Shown: positions 46,314 to 56,991, counted from the first letter of the stretch. The stretch: DNA of 64,000 nt from Actinokineospora globicatena (GCF_024171945.1 NZ_JAMTCR010000002.1:2232001-2296000), one strand, 5' to 3'. A program made the numbers and translations. The notes: a model not told the origin generated them from the sequence alone.

Positions 46314-47132
46314 ATGGCGAGGACACCCAAGGCCGCCGTGCTCGGCCGCGTGCTGCGCCGGGCCCGGGAGGCGTGCGAACTGTCCCTGCGCGAGGCGGCG
46401 CTATCGCTCAACCGTGACGCGCCAACGCTTTCGCGCTACGAGAGCGGCGTCCGGGTCCCCAAGCCCGAACTGGTGGCCCGCATGCTCACCACGTTCGGCG
46501 TCACCGGCGCGCGCCACGACGACCTGATGACCCTCGCCCACCGGGTGGGTGATCCGCAGTGGATCGCCACCACCGACGCCGAGCGCCGCCACCAGGCCGA
46601 GGCCTATGTGGAGTACGAGCGGAACGCGACCAGCATTGTGCAAGTCTCGCCCTTGGTCTTGCCCGAACTCCTCCAGACCCCGGCGGTTCTCCGGTCCACC
46701 CACCACACCGAGGAAGAGGTGCGAAGCACGCTGGAGCGCCAAGAGGTCCTCGCGGGCCGCAACCCGGCCAAGCTCACCGCTCTGATAGGCCTATCCGCTC
46801 TCCAGCAACACATCGGCGGCGTTGATGCTGCCGCTGAACAACTCGAACACCTCATAGAGCTATCCCGCCGCCCACATATAGAGCTGCGGGTCACCCCCTC
46901 CGGCCTAGGCTGGCACCCAGGCTTGGAAGGCCCCTTCACCGTCGTCGACTCGACCGCCATCGGCCAGATCGCCTTCGTGGAAACGAAGTTCTCCACCCTG
47001 TGGCTGCACCACCCCAAAGACGTGGCCACCTACCGCCAAGACGCCGAATCCATCCGCTCGCTGTCCTGCACCCCCACCAAATCCACCACCCTGCTCGCCG
47101 CGATGACCCGCCGCCTCCTCCCCGCCTGCTGA
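46314..47132 (+). CDS. XRE-family regulator with DUF5753 domain
   Basis: This 272-residue protein has an N-terminal Cro/CI HTH (LRRAREACELSLREAALSLN, then APTLSRYESGVRVP, about residues 13-50) and a C-terminal DUF5753 domain (IVQVSPLVLPELLQTPAVLR, then LGWHPGLEGPFTVVD). Such proteins are numerous in actinomycetes, often control development or secondary metabolism, and usually act with a small DUF397 protein, absent here. AAAGGGGAGAACC precedes the ATG at 46314; an earlier in-frame start lacks a ribosome site. It is divergent from the 116-residue gene. Confidence 0.9.
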   Translation: MARTPKAAVLGRVLRRAREACELSLREAALSLNRDAPTLSRYESGVRVPKPELVARMLTTFGVTGARHDDLMTLAHRVGDPQWIATTDAERRHQAEAYVEYERNATSIVQVSPLVLPELLQTPAVLRSTHHTEEEVRSTLERQEVLAGRNPAKLTALIGLSALQQHIGGVDAAAEQLEHLIELSRRPHIELRVTPSGLGWHPGLEGPFTVVDSTAIGQIAFVETKFSTLWLHHPKDVATYRQDAESIRSLSCTPTKSTTLLAAMTRRLLPAC

Positions 47133-47338
47133 CATCAGTCCTCAATGGATTTGGCCATCAGTTGGGTCGTCGTGTGCGGGCGCGTGGCTCGGCGGGCGGG
47201 CCGAGATCGCTGGTACGCGTTCTGGGAGTGCCTGGGGCTGCAGTTCCAGCGGGGGTCGGCGGCCTGCGGCGGGGTTCACAGGGAACTGCCGGCTTGCGCG
47301 TAGGTGGGGCACAGGGTCGGTGCCGAGGATAACCGGCC

Positions 47339-48462
47339 ATGAGACGTGGGTGGCTCGTCAACGGGCTGTTGGTCGTGGTGTTGGTCGGGGTGGGCCTCGG
47401 CGGGTACTTCCTGTTCTTCGACTCCGGGACCGAGCAGGCGGCGGCCGCCACGACGCGGACGGCGGAGGTGGTGGCGCGCGACGTCACCGAGACGGTGACC
47501 GCGTCCGGGACGGTGGCCAGCGGGTACACCGGCACGGCGTCGTTCGGGACGTCCGGGGCGGTGGCCACGGTCAACGTCAAGGTCGGGGACGTGGTGACCA
47601 AGGGGCAGACCCTGGGGACGCTGGACACCACCGAGGCGAAGCTGGAGCTGTCGATCGCCCAGAACAGCCTGGCGCAGGCGGTGGACAGCCGGGACACGGC
47701 CGCGGCCGAGGGCAAGGACACCGACCAGCTCGACAACCAGGTCACCCAGGCGGTGCTGAACCGGGACAAGGCGAAGGCCGCGTTGGCCGGGATGACGCTG
47801 GCCGCGCCGGGCGATGGCACTGTCACGGCCGTTAACGTCACCGTCGGCGGTAAGTCGGGATCTGGTGGGTCGTCGACGGGCACTACCGCCTCCGGTGACT
47901 TCGTCATCACCGACCTCAAGAACCTCACCCTGCAAGCGAACGTCGCCGAAAGCGATGTCAGCAAGCTCAAGGTAGGACAAACGGCGACGGTTACCGTCAA
48001 CGCGTTGCCCACCCAGCCCATCCAGGCGGCGGTAGCGGCGATCGACCTCCTGCCCACCACAGCCAACAACGTCGTCCAGTACGGCACCACGCTCTCGCTG
48101 ACCAGCCCGCCCGCCAACCTCAAGCCCGGACAGTCCGCGAGTGTCACCATCACTGTCGCGAACGCGGCGAATGTGTTGGCGGTGCCTTCGGCGGCAGTGC
48201 AAACGGTCGGCAACGCCAGTTCTGTCACCGTTGTCGTCAACGGGCAAGAGACCCGCCGCACGGTAGAGCTAGGGGTCAAGGGCGACACCTACGTTGAGGT
48301 CACCTCTGGGCTTACCGCGAACGAGCAGGTCCTCTTGCCGCAGGTGGCCACTAGCACCCAGAACAGCAACAACAACCGCAACGCGGGTGGGCTGGGTGGC
48401 GGTACGGGTGGCTTCGGTGGGGGCACCAGGCCCGGCGGCACTGGTGGAACCGGACCGGGCCG

Positions 48463-48466
<4 letters not shown>
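47339..48466 (+). CDS. MacA/HlyD-like membrane fusion protein
   Basis: This 375-residue protein has one N-terminal membrane helix (residues about 6-27), a lipoyl/barrel-sandwich half (GAVATVNVKVGDVVTKGQTLG near 80), a short helical hairpin, the second lipoyl half (MTLAAPGDGTVTAVNVTVGG near 160), a beta-barrel (LKVGQTATVTVNALP) and a Gly/Asn-rich tail after 340. It is the adaptor of a MacAB-type efflux pump; in a Gram-positive it may bind substrate or reach into the wall. Bases 47820-48380 use rarer codons. Its stop overlaps the ATPase start (GTGA). It is the first gene of a six-gene operon. Confidence 0.88.
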
Positions 48467-49145
<679 letters not shown>

Positions 49146-49149
<4 letters not shown>

Positions 49150-50345
49150 GGTGCACCGAGGTCCTGGCCTTCGCGGTGCGCGGGGTGACGGCGAACAAGC
49201 TGCGCTCGGCGCTGACCACGCTCGGCATCATGATCGGCGTCGCCTCGGTGATCCTGCTGATCGCGGTCGGCAACGGCGCGTCCCAGTCGGTGCAGCAGAG
49301 CATCGCCGGGCTCGGCACCAACGTCCTGACCATCTCACCGCAGCGCGCCCAGCCCGGGTCCTCGGCCAAGGAGCTGACCACGGCCGACGCCAGGGCGCTC
49401 GCCGACCCGGTCGAGGCGCCCGCCGTGCGTTCGGCGTCCCCAGTGGCCTCCACCTCGGCGACCGCCGCGCACGCCGACGTCAGCTACAGCATCTCCCAGT
49501 TCATCGGCACCGACCCGGCCTACTTCTCCACCACGAACAGCGCCGTCGCCCAGGGCGCGTTGTTCACCGCCGACGACCTCGCCCAGGGCCGCAAGGTGGT
49601 CGTCATCGGCGCGACCGTGGCGACCCAGCTGTTCCCGTCGACCAGCCCGGTCGGGGAGTCGATCCTGGTCAACAACATCCCGTTCACCGTGGTGGGGGTG
49701 CTGGCCGGCAAGGGCTCGAGCGGGCTGCAGGACGCCGACGACACCGCCGTCGCGCCGCTGAGCACCGTGCAGAACGCGCTCACCGGGTACGGCAGCCTGT
49801 CGCAGATCGTCGTGCAGGCCACTAGCGCCGACACCATCAGCACGGCGCAGGCCCAGGTCACCACCATCCTGGACGGCCGCCACAAGGTCGGCTTCGGGCA
49901 GACCGCCGACTACCGGGTGCTCAGCCAGGAGCAGTTGCTCACGGCGCGCACCGCGACCACCGACACCTTCACCGTGCTGCTGGCCTCGGTCGCGGCCATC
50001 TCGCTGCTGGTCGGCGGGATCGGCGTCACCAACATCATGCTGGTCACCGTCACCGAGCGGATCCGCGAGATCGGCATCCGCAAGGCGGTGGGGGCCCGGC
50101 GCGGCGCGATCCTCGGGCAGTTCCTGCTGGAGGCCACCATGCTCAGCCTCTTCGGCGGCCTGCTCGGCGTGGCCGCGGGGTTCCTCGGCGCGCGGTTCAC
50201 CATCGCGGGCATCACGCCGGTCATCGTGCCGTCCTCGGTGCTGCTCGCGTTCGCGGTGTCCGCGCTGATCGGCCTCTTCTTCGGCAGCTACCCGGCCAGC
50301 CGCGCCGCCCGCCTCCGTCCCATCGAAGCTCTGCGACACGAATAG
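49146..50345 (+). CDS. MacB-type permease
   Basis: This 399-residue permease has the MacB/FtsX layout: one helix near residues 20-40 ([21 protein letters not shown]), a large extracytoplasmic domain (about 45-275) and three C-terminal helices (about 280-305, 325-350, 355-385), with [14 protein letters not shown] as the coupling helix that contacts the ATPase. Together with the two preceding genes it should export a peptide, antibiotic or lipid. The next gene starts nine bases after the stop. Confidence 0.92.
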
Positions 50346-50354
50346 GGGAATCCG

Positions 50355-50870
50355 TTGACCACACCAGACCAGGACCCGCTGTTGGCACAACCGGTCGGTG
50401 GTGACATCGACAAGGAGTTGCGCGCGGCGGGTAAGGGGATCAGCAAGGTCACCATCGGTCTTGCGGTCGCCGTGCTCGTAGTGCTGGCATTCGGTGGCGG
50501 GGCTCTAGCGCATAAGGCGCTCGCGACGACAACGACGGCCGCGCCCGCTACCGGTGGTAGAGGCGCCGGTGGCTATGGCGGCTTCGGCGGCGGACAGGGT
50601 GGACAAGGCGGGCAACCCGGGCAGGGCGGTCAGGGCCGGGGAGGGACAACGGGCACGATCGACCACGTCGACGGTTCCACCGTGTACGTGAAGACCCAGG
50701 ACGGTAGAGTGATCAAGGTGTCCACATCGGACTCCACGACGGTAGACCTGACCAGCGCGGGCAAACTCGCCGACCTCGCCGCGGGCGACACCGTCGTGGT
50801 GCTCGGCCAGCAGGCCGCGGACGGGTCGGTGACCGCGCGGTCGCTGACCCGCAGGCAGGCGGCGGGGTGA
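50355..50870 (+). CDS. Membrane-anchored Gly/Gln-rich protein with DUF5666-like domain
   Basis: This 171-residue protein has a short cytoplasmic N-terminus, one membrane helix (about 34-54), a low-complexity segment of Gly, Gln and Pro (about 65-98) and a small C-terminal beta domain (GTIDHVDGSTVYVKTQDGR, then LADLAAGDTVVVLGQ) like DUF5666. The TTG at 50355 with AGGGGAATCCG upstream is the best start. Placed between the pump and its two-component system, and overlapping the response regulator by four bases, it could be an outer-face partner of the pump or a sensor. That role is inference. Confidence 0.75.
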   Translation: MTTPDQDPLLAQPVGGDIDKELRAAGKGISKVTIGLAVAVLVVLAFGGGALAHKALATTTTAAPATGGRGAGGYGGFGGGQGGQGGQPGQGGQGRGGTTGTIDHVDGSTVYVKTQDGRVIKVSTSDSTTVDLTSAGKLADLAAGDTVVVLGQQAADGSVTARSLTRRQAAG

Positions 50871-51550
50871 GCCAGGCGTCGCTGCTGGTCGTCGAGGACG
50901 ACGACGGCATCCGGGACCTGCTGGCGACCAGCCTGCGCTTCGCCGGGTTCACCGTGGCGACCGCCGCGACCGGCGCCGACGCGCTGCGCCAGGCCGAGCG
51001 GCTGCGCCCCGACCTGCTGGTGCTCGACGTGATGCTGCCCGACCGCGACGGCTTCGACGTGCTGCGCAGGCTGCGCGCGGGCGGGCACGGGGTGCCGGTG
51101 CTGTTCCTGACCGCGCGCGACGCCAACCAGGACAAGGTCACCGGGCTGACCATCGGCGGCGACGACTACGTCACCAAGCCGTTCAGCCTGGAAGAGGTCA
51201 TCGCCAGGGTCTCCGCGATCCTGCGGCGCACCCGGCCTACGGACGGCGAGCCCGAGCGGTTGACCGTGGCTGACTTGGAGCTAGAGGTCGATAGTCACAT
51301 AGTGCGCAAAGCAGGCCGCGCGGTCGAGTTGTCGCCGACCGAGTTCAAGCTCTTGCACTACCTGCTGCGCAACGCTGGACGGGTGGTGTCGAAGGCACAG
51401 ATCCTCGACCAGGTGTGGAACTACGACTTCAACGGCGAGGCTGGTGTCGTCGAGTCCTACATCTCCTACCTGCGCCGCAAGGTCGACGATGGTGAGACCC
51501 GTCTTATCCACACCGTGCGTGGCTTCGGCTATGTGCTGCGGGCACAGTGA
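50867..51550 (+). CDS. OmpR/PhoB-family response regulator
   Basis: This 227-residue protein has a receiver domain with the acidic pocket EDDDG, the phospho-accepting Asp in LLVLDVMLPDRDG near residue 54 and the conserved Lys in DDYVTKPFSLEE near 105. A winged-helix DNA-binding domain follows (VELSPTEFKLLHYLLRNAGR, then SYISYLRRKVDDG). It is co-translated with the kinase that follows (GTGA). It probably controls this efflux operon in response to the pump's substrate or to envelope stress. Confidence 0.95.
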   Translation: MSQASLLVVEDDDGIRDLLATSLRFAGFTVATAATGADALRQAERLRPDLLVLDVMLPDRDGFDVLRRLRAGGHGVPVLFLTARDANQDKVTGLTIGGDDYVTKPFSLEEVIARVSAILRRTRPTDGEPERLTVADLELEVDSHIVRKAGRAVELSPTEFKLLHYLLRNAGRVVSKAQILDQVWNYDFNGEAGVVESYISYLRRKVDDGETRLIHTVRGFGYVLRAQ

Positions 51551-52998
51551 AGGGCATGGCGCGGGTTAGAGCTGCCTTCGGGCGGTTGCCGCTACGGGTC
51601 CACCTGGTCTTGGTCGTCGTCGTCCTCGCTGCGGCAGGGCTATTGGGCACGTGGGCGATCGGCGCGCAGGTGATGCAGGACTACCTGCTCGGCCAGGTGG
51701 ACTCGCGGCTGGACCGGATGAGCGGGCTGGTCCAACGCCAGTTGACCACTGGCTTCGAACCGGCCCGCACGAACCGGGGGCAGGCCTGGACGCAGCAGGA
51801 GATTGTGCTGCTGCGCCACGCGGACGGCCAGGTCGTCGACCTGGCACCGCGCCGGGAGAGCGGGGCCCGGCCCGTGCTGCCCGCGTTCGGCGCGGTCGAG
51901 CCGGGCAGCTACCTGACCGTGGACTCGGCGGACGACGCGACGCCGCGGTGGCGGCTGCTGGTCCGGCCGTCGGGGGACGACGAGCTGGTGATCGCCACCA
52001 GCCAGGCCGATGTCGACACCGCCGTCGACGACCTGCGGCGGACCTTCCTGCTGATCAGCCTCGGCGCGTTGGTGCTGCTCGCGGGCACCGGGTACGCGCT
52101 GGTGCGGGGGAGCCTGCGGCCGCTGGAAGAGGTGGAGGGCACCGCGGAGGCCATCGCGGCGGGCGACCTGTCGCGCCGGGTACCGGTGCGGCGGCCGGGC
52201 AGCGAGGTCGGTCGGCTGGCGGTGTCGCTCAACGGCATGCTCGGCCAGATCGAACAGGCCTTCCACGCGCGCGCCCGGTCTGAAGAGGCCGCGCGGGTGT
52301 CGGAGGGACGCATGCGCCGGTTCGTCGCCGACGCCAGCCACGAACTTCGCACGCCTCTTACGTCTATCCGTGGCTACGCGGAGCTCTACCGGCAGGGTGC
52401 CGCTTCTGACGTCGGCGAAGTCATGTCCCGTATCGAGGGGCAGGCTGAACGAATGAGCGCGCTGGTAGCCGACTTGTTGTTGTTGGCGAGCTTGGACCGT
52501 CAGCGCCCGTTGGAGCTAGCGCCCGTCGACCTGGCGGTCATCGCCGTTGACGCTGTGCACGAGGCAACGGTGGTCGAGCCTGGTAGGTCTATCGCGCTGA
52601 AGCTAGACATCGGCGACCAGCAGGCGATGGTGCTGGGGGACACCCAGCGGCTCCGGCAGGTCGCGTCGAACCTGGTCGGCAACGCACTCCGGCACACCGA
52701 CGGGGCCGTAGAGGTGCGGGTTCGACTGACCGGGCCAACAGCGGCGTTGGAGGTCATCGACGAAGGGCCAGGTCTGGCGCCCGAGCACAGACAGCGGGTA
52801 TTCGAGCGCTTCTACCGGGCAGACCCATCACGAACGCAGGAAAGCGGCGGCACGGGCCTAGGACTGGCTATCGTCGACGCGGTAGTTACGGCCCACGGCG
52901 GCTCGGTCGCGGTGCAGTCGGAGCTGGGCAAGGGGACCACGTTCTCGGTACAGCTACCTCGCCTGGCGGAAACTCAGGCCTACCAGCACCGAGACTGA
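51547..52998 (+). CDS. Sensor histidine kinase
   Basis: This 483-residue kinase has membrane helices at about 18-40 and 165-187, enclosing an outer sensor domain, then HAMP (LRPLEEVEGTAEAIAAGDLS), HisKA with the phospho-His in DASHELRTPLTSIRGYAELY near residue 266, and HATPase with LVGNALRHT (N box), DEGPGL (G1) and GGTGLGLAIV (G2). It should phosphorylate the preceding regulator. The end overlaps the convergent ComB-like gene by 45 bases, which is unusual. From 52330 to the end the codon use is markedly less G/C-biased. Confidence 0.95.
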   Translation: MKGMARVRAAFGRLPLRVHLVLVVVVLAAAGLLGTWAIGAQVMQDYLLGQVDSRLDRMSGLVQRQLTTGFEPARTNRGQAWTQQEIVLLRHADGQVVDLAPRRESGARPVLPAFGAVEPGSYLTVDSADDATPRWRLLVRPSGDDELVIATSQADVDTAVDDLRRTFLLISLGALVLLAGTGYALVRGSLRPLEEVEGTAEAIAAGDLSRRVPVRRPGSEVGRLAVSLNGMLGQIEQAFHARARSEEAARVSEGRMRRFVADASHELRTPLTSIRGYAELYRQGAASDVGEVMSRIEGQAERMSALVADLLLLASLDRQRPLELAPVDLAVIAVDAVHEATVVEPGRSIALKLDIGDQQAMVLGDTQRLRQVASNLVGNALRHTDGAVEVRVRLTGPTAALEVIDEGPGLAPEHRQRVFERFYRADPSRTQESGGTGLGLAIVDAVVTAHGGSVAVQSELGKGTTFSVQLPRLAETQAYQHRD

Positions 52999-53709
52999 GG
53001 TACTGCTGTCGATCTCGGCGGCGATCTCAACGTCCTGTCGATACCCCATCTCTATGAGTTCGCGGCCGCTGGCGCAGTCGTGCAACTGCGCCGCGATGTC
53101 GCCGGACACGTCGCGGAACGCCGACGCGGCCAACCGCGCCTCGGGGGAGAACGGCCCGTGCTCGCTCAGGGCCGCCAAGTAGGCGCCCGCTCCCCACAGG
53201 TCCTCGGCGCCGGGCCGCAACGCTCCGGTGGACCGCCAGACCTCGCCTGCCGCGACCACCGCCACGCCCGCTGCCGCACCCGTTCGCAGGCGTTCCGCTG
53301 TCCAGGCGGCTGCTGCGGTGGTGTTGCGCAACGACACCCCGATGACGTCGTGCCCCTTGCTGCTCATCGCCTGCGCGATGGTCGACCCGTTGGGTGAGGG
53401 CAACACCAGCCGTCGCAGGTCACGGGCATTGCGCACGGTCTCCGGCGACAGGCTTACTGCGCCCGGTTCTGAACGCCCTACGGCTAGGACCGCGTCTTGC
53501 TTCTTCGCGAACTCCGCAGCCGACTCGTCTCGCCACCGGTAGGGGAAGACCTCGATACCGGCGTCAACCGCGACGGTCAGGGTTGTCGTGAATGACAGCA
53601 CGTCAACGACCGCGACGATCCACGACGGCTCTGCGATCTCTTGTGCTCCCGACAGCCCCCAGTCGAAGCGGAATCGGTAGCCATCCTGCGCATACGGACT
53701 CTTGCCCAC
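52954..53709 (-). CDS. ComB-like 2-phosphosulfolactate phosphatase family protein
   Basis: This 251-residue protein resembles ComB: VAVVDVLSFTTTLTVAVDAG near residue 30, LVLPSPNGSTIAQ near 105, VSLRNTTAAAAW near 125 and AAGEVW near 155, with the family's usual length. ComB makes sulfolactate on the coenzyme M path in archaea; bacterial copies are widespread, of uncertain substrate, and here no other coenzyme M gene is near. The GTG at 53709 is chosen to fit the family; in-frame starts upstream would overlap the modC-like gene. Its 3' end overlaps the kinase gene by 45 bases. Confidence 0.75.
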   Translation of the reverse strand: MGKSPYAQDGYRFRFDWGLSGAQEIAEPSWIVAVVDVLSFTTTLTVAVDAGIEVFPYRWRDESAAEFAKKQDAVLAVGRSEPGAVSLSPETVRNARDLRRLVLPSPNGSTIAQAMSSKGHDVIGVSLRNTTAAAAWTAERLRTGAAAGVAVVAAGEVWRSTGALRPGAEDLWGAGAYLAALSEHGPFSPEARLAASAFRDVSGDIAAQLHDCASGRELIEMGYRQDVEIAAEIDSSTSVSVLVGLSFRQAR

Positions 53710-53747
53710 ACGCGCGATCTTGCCCTGACCGGGTAAGACTGGACGAG

Positions 53748-54770
53748 CTATTTGTACGTCTGAAGACTTTCCGGATGGACCGTTGCCCATAGAGGCGTGT
53801 TGAGTTCCAGGTCGGCCACCGTGGCAGGGGTTAGATCGGCTGAGACGCCGTTGTCCAGGTGGATGCGGGTGGTGTGGGCGTGTTGCTCCACCCCGGTGAC
53901 GGTCGCCAGCCACGTGTTGGGCTCTGAGGACCGCACGTGGTGCAGTGAGATTGCTGATGGGGGAAAGGCGACGTAGATAGAGCCGGAGTTAGCGCTAACC
54001 GTGGTGAGTGTGGTGCCGGTGTCGAGCGTGACGGTGGTGCCGTTGGCTTTGCCGCGTAGGAGGTTCAAGCCGACCAAGTCCGCGATGTAGGCCGTGCGTG
54101 GGTGTCGAGCTACCTCACGCGGGGCGCCCGTTTGCGTTACCTGGCCGTCCTCGATGACGACCAGACGATCGCCGAGGGCCATCGCGTCCACGGGATCGTG
54201 GGTGACCAAGACCGTGCGTCCGGGGAAGTCCCGCAGGTGGCGGGCCAGTTCCGCGCGGACCTTGAGCCGGGTCCCCGCGTCCAGTGCGGCGAGCGGCTCG
54301 TCCAGCAGCAGCACCTCCGGCTCGGTCGCCAACGCCCGGGCCAACGCCACTCGCTGGGCCTGACCGCCAGACAACGCGCCAGGTCGCTTCCGCGCTTGGT
54401 CCCCGATTCCCACCGCGTCCAGCCAGGTCATGGCCCGCGCTCGAGCCGCGTCCCTGGGCGTACCGCGCGCCCGGAGTCCGAAAGCGACGTTCTCTAGGAC
54501 GGACATGTGCTGGAACAGGAGGTAGTCCTGGAAGACCACGCCGACCCGACGCTGTTGAGCGGGCACAAACGTGCGTGGCGGCTCGTCCCACACCTGGCCG
54601 TTGAGTCGGATGTGGCCCTCTTGCAACGGGAGCAGACCTGCGAGCGCACGCAACGCGGTTGTCTTACCGGCACCGTTAGGCCCCAGTACGACGACTACCT
54701 CGCCAGGTTCAACGGTGAGCGGTAGGTCTAACCCGGCTCGGTCAACCCGTAGTACTGCATCGAGGGTCAT
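53748..54770 (-). CDS. modC: Molybdate ABC transporter ATPase
   Basis: This 340-residue ATPase has Walker A GPNGAGKTT near residue 30, the signature LSGGQAQRVALARAL near 130, Walker B VLLLDEP and an H-loop THD. From about 260 there is a C-terminal TOBE/molybdate-binding domain with TWLATVTGVEQHAHTTRIHL. It energises molybdate (or tungstate) uptake for Mo-cofactor enzymes. The ATG overlaps the modB stop by four bases. It is the last of three overlapping genes modA-modB-modC on the minus strand. Much of it uses rarer codons. Confidence 0.92.
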   Translation of the reverse strand: MTLDAVLRVDRAGLDLPLTVEPGEVVVVLGPNGAGKTTALRALAGLLPLQEGHIRLNGQVWDEPPRTFVPAQQRRVGVVFQDYLLFQHMSVLENVAFGLRARGTPRDAARARAMTWLDAVGIGDQARKRPGALSGGQAQRVALARALATEPEVLLLDEPLAALDAGTRLKVRAELARHLRDFPGRTVLVTHDPVDAMALGDRLVVIEDGQVTQTGAPREVARHPRTAYIADLVGLNLLRGKANGTTVTLDTGTTLTTVSANSGSIYVAFPPSAISLHHVRSSEPNTWLATVTGVEQHAHTTRIHLDNGVSADLTPATVADLELNTPLWATVHPESLQTYK

Positions 54771-55564
54771 CCGCCCACCCACCGGTCACGCAGACTGGCC
54801 AAGACCGCGACGGACACGGCCAACAGCACCACGCTCAACACGATCGCGGCTTGCGGATCGGTCTCCAACGCCAGGTACACCGCTAGCGGCATCGTCGTGG
54901 TCTCGCCGGGGAAGTTGCCCGCGAACGTGATCGTCGCACCGAACTCGCCCAACGCGCGCGCCCAGCACAACACCGTGCCCGCCACGACCCCCGGCATCAC
55001 CGACGGCAGTGTGATCCGGCGGAAGGTCAGCCACCGTGACGCCCCGAGCGTCGCAGCGGCCTCTTCGGCCCGGGGATCGGCGGCCCGGAGCGCGCCCTCC
55101 ACCGAGATCACCAGGAACGGCATCGCCACGAACGCCTCGGCGACCACCACCCCGGCGGTCGTGAAGGGCAACGACACCCCGAACCAGCTCTCGAGCAACC
55201 CACCTACCGGCCCGCGTTTACCCAAGACCAGCAGTAGAGCCACACCACCCACTACGGGCGGTAGCACCAACGGCACAGTCACGAGTGCACGCACCAACCG
55301 GCGCCCAGGTATGTCCCCGCGAGCCAACATCCACGCCAGCGGGACACCCAACACCACACACACGACCGTCGCCAGGCTCGCGCACACCAACGACAACCGC
55401 AGCGCTTCGCCTACCTCCGCGCTCAGCAGTCGCGAAGGGAACTCAGACCACTCGGTCCGCGCGAGCAGACCCACCAGCGGTAGGACTAAGAACGCCAGAC
55501 CGAGAACGGCGGGCACGACAAGGACAACGGGGAGCCGTCCCTTGCGCACCCGCCGACCGCTCAC
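54767..55564 (-). CDS. modB: Molybdate ABC transporter permease
   Basis: This 265-residue permease has about six helices and the conserved EAA loop near residue 185 (AATLGASRWLTFRRITLP, then ARALGEFGATITFAGN), typical of ModB. The GTG start at 55564 overlaps the modA stop (GTGA). It forms the membrane channel for molybdate together with modC. Extensions upstream that overlap modA in another frame are rejected. Confidence 0.93.
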   Translation of the reverse strand: MSGRRVRKGRLPVVLVVPAVLGLAFLVLPLVGLLARTEWSEFPSRLLSAEVGEALRLSLVCASLATVVCVVLGVPLAWMLARGDIPGRRLVRALVTVPLVLPPVVGGVALLLVLGKRGPVGGLLESWFGVSLPFTTAGVVVAEAFVAMPFLVISVEGALRAADPRAEEAAATLGASRWLTFRRITLPSVMPGVVAGTVLCWARALGEFGATITFAGNFPGETTTMPLAVYLALETDPQAAIVLSVVLLAVSVAVLASLRDRWVGG

Positions 55565-56286
55565 GGCGCGGAGAACCCGGCCTCGGCGAGCACGGCCTTG
55601 CCCCGGTCGGACCGGACGAAGTCGACGAACGCCTTGGCCTGCGCGGAGTTCGGCGCCTTGCCGAGCACCGCGATCGGGTAGTCGTTCACCGCCTTCGCGG
55701 CCTCGGGGAAGTCGATGCCCTCCACCTCGGCACCCGCGGCCTTGACGTCCGTCCGGTACACCAGCGCCGCGTCGACCTCGCCGAGGCGGACCTTCGTCAG
55801 CGCGGCCTTGACGTCCTGCTCCAAGGTGTCCGGCTTGGCGGTGATCCCGGCGGCGGCCAGCGCCTTCTTCGCCGCCGCGCCGCACGGCACCTGCTCGGCG
55901 CACAGCGCGATGTCCAGGCTCTCGTCGGCGAAGTTCGCCAGCCCGGTGACCTTGCCCGGGTTGCCCTTGGGGACCGCGATCTCCAGCTGGTTCTTGGCGA
56001 AGGTCACCGGCTCCTTGGCGTCGCCGACCTGCTGCATGTTCGCCGGGGCCGCCGAGGCGAACACGTCGGCGGGCGCGCCCTGGTTGATCTGCTGGGCCAG
56101 CGCGGAGCTGCCCGCGAAGTTGAAGGCGACCTGCACGCCGGGGTTGGCGGTCTCGAACTCCTTGCCGAGCGTGGTGAACGCCTCGGTGAGTGACGCCGCG
56201 GCGAACACCGTCACCGTCCTGGGTGGTTCTTCCTGGCTGGAGCAACCGGCTAAGACGAGGAGCACCGTGAGGAGCAGGGCACGCAT
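55561..56286 (-). CDS. modA: Molybdate-binding lipoprotein
   Basis: This 241-residue lipoprotein has a signal peptide MRALLLTVLLVLAGC with the lipobox LAGC at 12-15 and then the ModA pattern: TVFAAASLTEAF near 27, AGSSALAQQI near 58, and ADVFASA near 73, which carry the Ser residues that hold the oxyanion. It delivers molybdate to ModB. It is first in the modABC operon; the 171 bases upstream hold no obvious ModE site. Confidence 0.95.
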   Translation of the reverse strand: MRALLLTVLLVLAGCSSQEEPPRTVTVFAAASLTEAFTTLGKEFETANPGVQVAFNFAGSSALAQQINQGAPADVFASAAPANMQQVGDAKEPVTFAKNQLEIAVPKGNPGKVTGLANFADESLDIALCAEQVPCGAAAKKALAAAGITAKPDTLEQDVKAALTKVRLGEVDAALVYRTDVKAAGAEVEGIDFPEAAKAVNDYPIAVLGKAPNSAQAKAFVDFVRSDRGKAVLAEAGFSAP

Positions 56287-56457
56287 CCAATCCTCCGCGT
56301 TTTCGGCGACATCAGCAGTCTAGTCACGCGGATGCGGTTCCGATGCGTCCTGATGGCTGTGGGTAACCGCCCGTTTGCCGTCCCGCACCACCGGGGTGGG
56401 GGCTGCCGGGACCGCGGTGGTGGGTGAGGCTGGACCTCCACCGAGCGGGGAGGCGGC

Positions 56458-56991
56458 ATGGCCAGCGGGTTCCAACGCGACAAGATCACGGCGGTGTTCA
56501 CCGCGATGGACCACGACGGTGACGGCCTGCTCACCGAGACCGACTTCGCCGCGCTCACCGACCGCTGGTGCCGGGAGCGCGGGGCGGCGCCCGGCTCCAC
56601 CGACCACCAGCGCATCGCGACCATCATGCTCGGCTGGTGGCACACCCTGCGCGCCGCAGCCGGTGGCGCCGACCAGGCCACCATCGACGACGTGCTCGGC
56701 GTCGTCGACCAGCTCAGCGCCGCCCCCGACGCGGTCACCGAGACCGCCCTGGCCATGTTCGACGCCGTCGACGAGGACCGCGACGGCCGCATCACCCCCG
56801 CCGAACACCAACGCCTCGTCGACGTCTGGAACGGCCGCCCCACCCCCCTCGGCGACGCGTTCCATACCCTCGACTTAGACGCGAACGGCACCCTCTCCCG
56901 CGCCGAGTTCACCACCCTCTGGACCGAGTTCTGGGCGGGCGACGACCCAACCGCCCCCGGCAGCGCGCTGTTCGGCCCGCTGGGGGCGTGA
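56458..56991 (+). CDS. EF-hand calcium-binding protein (calerythrin-like)
   Basis: This 177-residue cytoplasmic protein has three good EF-hand loops: DHDGDGLLTETDF near residue 18, DEDRDGRITPAEH near 103 and DLDANGTLSRAEF near 139, each with acidic residues at positions 1, 3, 5 and 12 or close equivalents. A second, degenerate hand is likely at 50-85. The size and order match calerythrin and CabB-type proteins of actinomycetes, which bind calcium and act as buffers or sensors. It is a single gene. The ATG follows GGGGAGGCGGC. Confidence 0.92.
   Translation: MASGFQRDKITAVFTAMDHDGDGLLTETDFAALTDRWCRERGAAPGSTDHQRIATIMLGWWHTLRAAAGGADQATIDDVLGVVDQLSAAPDAVTETALAMFDAVDEDRDGRITPAEHQRLVDVWNGRPTPLGDAFHTLDLDANGTLSRAEFTTLWTEFWAGDDPTAPGSALFGPLGA

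Noticed and set aside
51504-51512. TTATCCACA within the response regulator gene
   Set aside because: It encodes the conserved LIHT residues; no second box.
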